Shown here piece by piece: positions 13,625 to 18,001 of a DNA stretch of 18,001 nucleotides. The position numbers were made by a program, and so were the translations under genes. The stretch lies in assembly GCA_019119745.1 (NCBI GenBank), contig DWWI01000243.1, positions 1 to 18,001 on the forward strand, written 5' to 3'. The DNA is from Candidatus Mediterraneibacter gallistercoris (lineage in GTDB: Bacteria; Bacillota_A; Clostridia; Lachnospirales; Lachnospiraceae). Position 1 is the stretch's first letter. Every line of letters starts with the position of its first letter. The notes under the pieces were generated by a model. That model was given only the letters and a program-made list of their open reading frames with translations. It was not told where the DNA came from and did no database searches.

Positions 13625-14695
13625 ATGAACCGGATAATAAAAGGAAAACAGAGCCTGCTCTTCGAAAATGCGCCCTATATCGTAAGTGCCGCGTCCGTGA
13701 CAGGCAGTAAGGAGGCGGAAGGCCCGCTGGGGAAACTTTTTGATATGACAAACGAGGACGATCTGTTCGGCGCGCAGACTTGGGAAGAGGCAGAGAGCAC
13801 CATGCAGAAAGAAGCATGTGTGCTTGCTCTTGGAAAGGCACATGTGAAAGCAGATGAGATCCGCTATCTTTTCGGAGGTGATCTTCTGCGTCAGGGAATT
13901 GCCACTTCCATGGGGGTGGAGGGACTTCAGATTCCGATGTTCGGACTGTATGGAGCATGTTCTACATCAGGGGAAGCCCTTGCACTGGCAGGAATGAGCG
14001 CGGCGGCAGGATATGGGAAATATATGCTGGCAGTCACTTCCAGTCATTTCGGGAGTGCAGAGAAAGAGTTCCGTTTTCCTCTCGGATATGCAAACCAGCG
14101 TCCGTTGTCCGCACACTGGACAGTGACCGGGAGCGGAGCTTTTCTCGTGCGGGCGGCGGAACAGGAAGGAGATACAGAAGATGCTGCAGAGGATGATGTC
14201 AGCACGACACATGTGTCACACGTTCGCATCGCGGGAGTGACTGTAGGGAAGATAGTAGACTATGGTCTGAAAGATTCCCAGAATATGGGGGCCTGCATGG
14301 CTCCCGCGGCAATGGATACTATTGTGCGGAATTTTGAGGACATGGGGAGAAGTGAGCGGGATTATGACCGTATTATCACGGGAGATCTGGGGTATGTGGG
14401 ACAGTCTATCCTGTTCGATCTGGTCAGAGAAAAAGGCTATGATATAAGCAAGAGACATCTTGACTGCGGAATGACTATTTATGACCGTGAGGCTCAGGAT
14501 ACTCATGCGGGAGGAAGCGGGTGCGGGTGTGCCGCAGTCACGCTGGCCTCTTTTATCATACCGAAGATTGAAAAGGGAGAGTGGAAGCGCGTACTTTTTG
14601 TCCCCACAGGCGCGCTGATGTCAACAGTCAGTTTCAATGAGGGAGCCAGCATACCGGGAATTGCACACGGAATTGTGCTGGAGTACTGCCCGTAA
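13625..14695 (+). CDS. spoVAD: Stage V sporulation protein AD
   Basis: A 356-residue soluble protein with the thiolase/ketosynthase-like fold of SpoVAD. Landmarks are FENAPYIVSAASVTG near the start, FGAQTWEEAES, FGGDLLRQ, the GLYGACSTSGEA motif (about 108-119, Cys112), and the C-terminal GGSGCGCAAV. SpoVAD binds Ca2+-dipicolinic acid and sits on the inner spore membrane, delivering DPA to the SpoVAC/SpoVAE channel. The length slightly exceeds the B. subtilis protein (about 338). A 12-residue polar stretch around 180-195 is the likely extra part. The ribosome-binding site GAGG lies eight bases before the ATG. It is followed by spoVAE after 23 bp in the same operon, and is driven by a sigma-G-like promoter. 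Confidence 0.96.
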   Translation: MNRIIKGKQSLLFENAPYIVSAASVTGSKEAEGPLGKLFDMTNEDDLFGAQTWEEAESTMQKEACVLALGKAHVKADEIRYLFGGDLLRQGIATSMGVEGLQIPMFGLYGACSTSGEALALAGMSAAAGYGKYMLAVTSSHFGSAEKEFRFPLGYANQRPLSAHWTVTGSGAFLVRAAEQEGDTEDAAEDDVSTTHVSHVRIAGVTVGKIVDYGLKDSQNMGACMAPAAMDTIVRNFEDMGRSERDYDRIITGDLGYVGQSILFDLVREKGYDISKRHLDCGMTIYDREAQDTHAGGSGCGCAAVTLASFIIPKIEKGEWKRVLFVPTGALMSTVSFNEGASIPGIAHGIVLEYCP

Positions 14696-14718
14696 TAGTA
14701 GTAGGAGGAGATATAATT

Positions 14719-15075
14719 ATGGAATATATTACAGCATTTGTAATAGGCGGCCTGATCTGCGCCATAGTGCAGATCCTGCTGGACCGGACAAAATTGATGC
14801 CCGGAAGAGTTATGGTACTTCTTGTATGCACGGGAGCGCTGCTCGGATTCTGCGGGATATATAAGCCATTTCAGGAATTTGCCGGTTCCGGCGCAAGTGT
14901 ACCGCTGCTTGGATTTGGAAATGTACTGTGGCAGGGGGTGAAAGAGGCTGTTGATGAAAACGGATTTATCGGTATCTTCATGGGCGGATTCAAGGCGGGC
15001 GCCGTCGGACTATCGGCAGCTCTGATCTTCGGATATATCGCGTCCTTTATCTTTGATCCGAAAATGAAGAAATAG
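14719..15075 (+). CDS. spoVAE: Stage V sporulation protein AE
   Basis: A 118-residue membrane protein with helices at about 4-22, 30-48 and 85-112, and the conserved segment GSGASVPLLGFG (56-67), the SpoVAE (SpoVAEb) signature. It forms part of the inner-membrane DPA channel of spores together with SpoVAC, with SpoVAD as a peripheral partner. AGGAGG lies about ten bases before the ATG. It is 23 bp behind spoVAD, clearly co-transcribed. No convincing terminator directly follows; the next signal downstream is a strong vegetative-type promoter leading towards glmS. Confidence 0.95.
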   Translation: MEYITAFVIGGLICAIVQILLDRTKLMPGRVMVLLVCTGALLGFCGIYKPFQEFAGSGASVPLLGFGNVLWQGVKEAVDENGFIGIFMGGFKAGAVGLSAALIFGYIASFIFDPKMKK

Positions 15076-15091
15076 CAGAAGAAAGTAAATG

Positions 15092-15120
15092 TTGACAGTA
15101 CAAATAGGCAATGGTATGAT
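15092..15120 (+). promoter_or_regulatory. Strong sigma-A promoter upstream of glmS
   Basis: TTGACA (15092-15097), a 17-bp spacer and TATGAT (15115-15120): an almost consensus housekeeping promoter. It predicts a transcript start near 15127 and a leader of about 150 nt before glmS, containing a terminator at 15173-15222. Confidence 0.88.
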
Positions 15121-15172
15121 AAATTCTGTATTTGTAGATGTTTAGGAGATTATCAGAATCAGGCGCAGTAGA

Positions 15173-15222
15173 GGGAATAGGATTTCTCGGAAGAACGGGA
15201 AAAAGTTTTATTCCCTTTTTTT
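15173..15222 (+). terminator. Intrinsic terminator in the glmS leader (attenuator or small-RNA end)
   Basis: Stem GGGAATA / TATTCCC (15173-15179 with 15209-15215), an inner stem TTTCTCG / CGGGAAA with one G-U (15183-15189 with 15196-15202), and then seven T. It lies about 95 nt after the promoter and 52 nt before the glmS start. A competing outer pair GCAGTA (15165-15170) with TACTGC (15234-15239) encloses it and ends downstream of the T run. The sequence could end a small RNA or act as a transcription attenuator. Confidence 0.75.
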
Positions 15223-15274
15223 AATGGAACATATACTGCATCAGATGTTAAGACAAAAGGAGGCATAATAAGAT

Positions 15275-17113
15275 ATGTGTGGAATTGTCGGATATGTAGG
15301 AGAAGAGCAGGCGGCACCGATCCTTCTTGAAGGATTGTCAAAGCTGGAATACAGAGGATATGATTCTGCGGGAATCGCAGTCCGTAATGAGACATCGGGA
15401 GATATTTCCATTGTAAAAGCGAAGGGACGGCTTAAGATCCTTTCGGAAAAGACAGATAATGGCAGAAGTGTGCACGGAACCTGTGGTATCGGGCATACCC
15501 GCTGGGCGACACACGGGGAGCCGTCGGAAAATAACGCACATCCTCACTGTACAGACGACAGGTCTGTCGTTCTGGTACATAACGGTATTATAGAGAATTA
15601 TCAGGAGCTGAAAGACAAACTGGTTAAATCGGGATACACGTTCTATTCACAGACAGATACGGAAATTGCCGTGAAACTGGTTGACTATTACTATAAGAAG
15701 ACAGGAACTCCGCTGGAGGCGCTCACCAGAAGTATGCTTCGTATCAGAGGCTCTTATGCGTTCGGCGTGATGTTCCATGATTATCCGGGACGACTTTACG
15801 CGGCGAGAAAGGACAGTCCGCTGATCATCGGCAGGAGCAGCACAGGAAGTCTTATGGCTTCCGATGTGCCGGCAATCCTTGACAAGACAAGAAACGTATA
15901 CTATATCGACAATATGGAGATTGCGGAGCTGACCGGAGACGAGGTTCATTTTTACAATATCGACCGGGAAGAAATCCAGAAAGAAGTCGTAGAGATTAAA
16001 TGGGATGCGGAGTCTGCGGAAAAGGGTGGATATGAGCATTTTATGCTCAAAGAGATCCACGAGCAGCCCAAAGCTGTTCAGGATATGATCGGCGCTTATG
16101 TGAAGGATGGCGAGATTGATTTCTCTGAAGTGGGACTGACAGATGATACACTTAAAGATATTGAAAGAATCTATATTGTTGCCTGTGGATCCGCCTACCA
16201 TGTAGGTATGGCCGGTAAATATGTGCTGGAGGATCTCGCACAGGTACCGGTAGAAGTGGATCTGGCGTCAGAGTTCCGCTACCGTAATCCGATCATTGTT
16301 CCGAATTCTCTGGTCATCATAGTGTCCCAGTCCGGCGAGACGGCGGACAGCCTTGCCGCCCTGCGCCTGATGAAGGATAGGGATGTGCCGGTGCTTGGTA
16401 TTGTAAATGTAGTCGGCTCCAGTATTGCCCGTGAAAGCGATTATACGCTTTACACATATGCGGGACCGGAGATATCCGTGGCTACTACGAAAGCATACAG
16501 CACCCAGCTTATCGCCATGTATCTGATAGCCATCCAGTCTGCGAAGGTAAGGGGAAGGATTGATGAGACGAGATATACAGAGCTTCTCACAGAGATGGAA
16601 ACTCTGCCGGCAAAAATCCAGAAAACACTTGATGATAAAGAACGTATCCAGTGGTTCGCAAGCAAATATGCGAATGCGCATGACATCTTCTTCATCGGCA
16701 GGGGCCTTGATTATGCGATCAGCCTGGAAGGCAGTCTGAAGATGAAGGAGATCAGCTATATTCATTCCGAGGCATATGCCGCGGGTGAACTGAAACACGG
16801 TCCGATCAGCCTTGTAGAGAACGGAATTCTCGTAGTTGGAGTGCTTACACAGAATGCACTTTTCGAGAAGACGCTCAGCAATATGGTGGAAGTCAAGAGC
16901 CGTGGAGCTTATCTGATGGGGCTTACAACATATGGCAACTATAATATAGAAGACACTGCTGATTTTTCGGTCTATGTGCCGAAGACAGAAGAGTACTTTA
17001 CCACAAGTCTTGCAATCGTACCGCTGCAGCTGATGGGATACTATGTCAGTGTGGCGAAAGGTCTTGATGTGGATAAGCCGAGAAATCTGGCGAAGTCAGT
17101 GACGGTGGAATAG
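15275..17113 (+). CDS. glmS: Glutamine-fructose-6-phosphate aminotransferase (isomerizing)
   Basis: A 612-residue enzyme making glucosamine-6-phosphate from fructose-6-phosphate and glutamine, the first step to UDP-GlcNAc for peptidoglycan; cytoplasmic. The N-terminal glutaminase domain (about 1-240) starts with the catalytic Cys2 (MCGIVGYVG) and shows GHTRWATHGEP (73-83), HNGIIENY (102-109) and SQTDTE. EHFMLKEIHEQP (254-265) precedes the isomerase. Two SIS domains follow (about 285-425 and 455-600), with ACGSAYHVG (303-311), SQSGET (351-356), KHGPISL and the C-terminal PRNLAKSVTVE. Length and motifs are complete. The AAAGGAGG ribosome-binding site is about 11 bases from the ATG. It is probably transcribed from the strong promoter at 15092-15120 and controlled through the leader terminator (inference); I see no glmS ribozyme core. 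Confidence 0.98.
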   Translation: MCGIVGYVGEEQAAPILLEGLSKLEYRGYDSAGIAVRNETSGDISIVKAKGRLKILSEKTDNGRSVHGTCGIGHTRWATHGEPSENNAHPHCTDDRSVVLVHNGIIENYQELKDKLVKSGYTFYSQTDTEIAVKLVDYYYKKTGTPLEALTRSMLRIRGSYAFGVMFHDYPGRLYAARKDSPLIIGRSSTGSLMASDVPAILDKTRNVYYIDNMEIAELTGDEVHFYNIDREEIQKEVVEIKWDAESAEKGGYEHFMLKEIHEQPKAVQDMIGAYVKDGEIDFSEVGLTDDTLKDIERIYIVACGSAYHVGMAGKYVLEDLAQVPVEVDLASEFRYRNPIIVPNSLVIIVSQSGETADSLAALRLMKDRDVPVLGIVNVVGSSIARESDYTLYTYAGPEISVATTKAYSTQLIAMYLIAIQSAKVRGRIDETRYTELLTEMETLPAKIQKTLDDKERIQWFASKYANAHDIFFIGRGLDYAISLEGSLKMKEISYIHSEAYAAGELKHGPISLVENGILVVGVLTQNALFEKTLSNMVEVKSRGAYLMGLTTYGNYNIEDTADFSVYVPKTEEYFTTSLAIVPLQLMGYYVSVAKGLDVDKPRNLAKSVTVE

Positions 17114-17175
17114 AGAATACGTGTAAAATACGATAAAAGTACAGCTTAGTAAGAGCGGACAGGGAGTTGACAGAT

Positions 17176-17889
17176 ATGCCAGGCTATATTCTACATCTGA
17201 CAGCAGCCCGTATGTTTCTCGACATGCAGAAGGATGATGCGCCTATTCGCTGCCTGCCGGACAGGAAAAATGATTTCTATATCGGGAACCTTCTTCCGGA
17301 CGCCGTTACTGACAAGACGGCGTCACATTTTCGTGATCCGAAGTATCTTGACCGGATGGTCATATGGCCGAAACCGGACAGGTTTCGTCAAAAATATAAA
17401 GACCGTATGGAAGACGCTGCATATCTCGGGTATTATTTTCATCTGTATATTGACTATAGATTTTTCAGCGAATACCTTCCGGGTGCCGTTGAGTTTCTGG
17501 ACAGCAGAGGAAAACCGACAGAGCTCCGCCGTGAGGTCTGCTCTGTGCGGCTGAAAAGGAGCGGAGAGCGGATTACGCTGGCGGAGTATCTGTCGGAGCA
17601 ATATTACTACGGCGATTACACCAGAATGAATACCTGGCTGTGCCAGCGGTATCATTTGCCGGAGAAGCTGAATGTAACGCGTGATCCGAGGATAGAAGAG
17701 ACAGATTATCACGGACTGGACAAAGTACTGAAACAGTTGAAAGATTTTCGGAAGGTGCCGGCGGAGGCGGTACGTGATGTGAGAGTGTTTGATGTGGAGA
17801 AGCTGACGGCGTTTTTGGAAAGAGTGACAGGTGAGGCGGTAATGGCATTGCACCGGGACAGCACATTTCAGAAACATGGGGAGAACTGA
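17176..17889 (+). CDS. Putative zinc-dependent phospholipase C-like protein
   Basis: A 237-residue soluble protein without signal peptide. It shows the spaced His/Asp pattern of the small zinc-dependent phospholipase C-like family (PF00882-type): MPGYILHLTAA (His7), YIGNLLPDAV (Asp42), HFRDP (His51, Asp54) and YYFHLYIDY (His89, Asp93). Members are mostly uncharacterised putative metal-dependent hydrolases, so the substrate is unknown. The TTG at 17167 could add three residues. The ATG at 17176 is preferred because AGGGAG lies nine bases before it and the family typically begins MPG/MP near the first His. It follows glmS by 62 bp with no terminator between, so it may be co-transcribed. Confidence 0.6.
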   Translation: MPGYILHLTAARMFLDMQKDDAPIRCLPDRKNDFYIGNLLPDAVTDKTASHFRDPKYLDRMVIWPKPDRFRQKYKDRMEDAAYLGYYFHLYIDYRFFSEYLPGAVEFLDSRGKPTELRREVCSVRLKRSGERITLAEYLSEQYYYGDYTRMNTWLCQRYHLPEKLNVTRDPRIEETDYHGLDKVLKQLKDFRKVPAEAVRDVRVFDVEKLTAFLERVTGEAVMALHRDSTFQKHGEN

Positions 17890-17946
17890 TCAGTGGCTTT
17901 ACAAACATTTAACACAAGCTCTTCCGCACAGGTTTTTACGCTCTGT

Positions 17947-17982
17947 TATAATGTTTTCAAATGGACGTAAAAGCAAAAAGGA
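17947..17982 (+). promoter_or_regulatory. -10 box and ribosome-binding site for a gene beyond the right edge
   Basis: TATAAT at 17947-17952 is a consensus -10, but no good -35 lies upstream. AAGGAG at 17977-17982 is a ribosome-binding site with no start codon at a suitable distance inside the window, so the gene would begin after 18001. The rest of 17890-18001 shows no ORF. Confidence 0.4.
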
Positions 17983-18001
17983 GAAAATTCTGTAGATTAT
18001 C

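Noticed and set aside
15076..15274. glmS ribozyme or T-box in the glmS leader
   Set aside because: The ribozyme core (AGCGCC cleavage region and GUUGACGAGG-type element) and the T-box AGGGUGG motif are both absent; only a plain promoter and terminator are visible.

Overview
The window looks like chromosomal DNA from an endospore-forming, gut-type member of the Lachnospiraceae (Blautia / Dorea / Mediterraneibacter-like; the genus is an inference). Evidence: strong AGGAGG ribosome-binding sites and mid-range GC, the sporulation genes spoVAC, spoVAD and spoVAE with sigma-G-like promoters, a GH31 alpha-glucosidase that I recognise as very close to the Blautia (Ruminococcus) obeum enzyme, and a cell-wall protein with an APQTG-type sorting signal. 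No rRNA, tRNA, CRISPR array, phage gene or intact transposase was seen.

Layout. (1) 1-4144: a peptide-antibiotic defence module. A lantibiotic-type ABC ATPase and permease (minus strand) diverge from an OmpR-type response regulator and its sensor kinase (plus strand). The divergent spacer holds an 11-bp-period direct repeat that is a good candidate regulator site. The second permease expected in such LanFEG/CprABC systems is not visible at the left edge. (2) 4165-5957: a terminator, a membrane-anchored XRE regulator (minus) and an AEC-family carrier (plus). (3) 6109-7953: a secreted, wall-anchored beta-helix protein built from two copies of one module. (4) 8027-12938: a carbohydrate block. 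A maltose/galactoside-type O-acetyltransferase and a GH31 alpha-glucosidase lie on minus, diverging from a GH2 beta-glycosidase on plus. Two striking non-coding elements sit here: a 47-bp near-perfect palindrome between the first two genes, and a 163-bp nested inverted-repeat element between the two glycosidases. (5) 12968-15075: the spore DPA-channel genes. spoVAC is on the minus strand, divergent from spoVAD-spoVAE, with a sigma-G-like promoter in each direction. (6) 15092-17889: a strong promoter and a terminator ahead of glmS (possible attenuator or small RNA), glmS itself, and a small putative zinc-dependent phospholipase C-like protein. The right edge carries a -10-like box and a ribosome-binding site for a gene outside the window.

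The protein-coding genes belong to known families. The observations that most deserve a second look are the structured 163-bp element, the 47-bp palindrome next to a ribosome-binding site, the split and inverted spoVA arrangement with paired sigma-G promoters, the glmS leader with a terminator but no visible glmS ribozyme, and the apparently incomplete ABC transporter.
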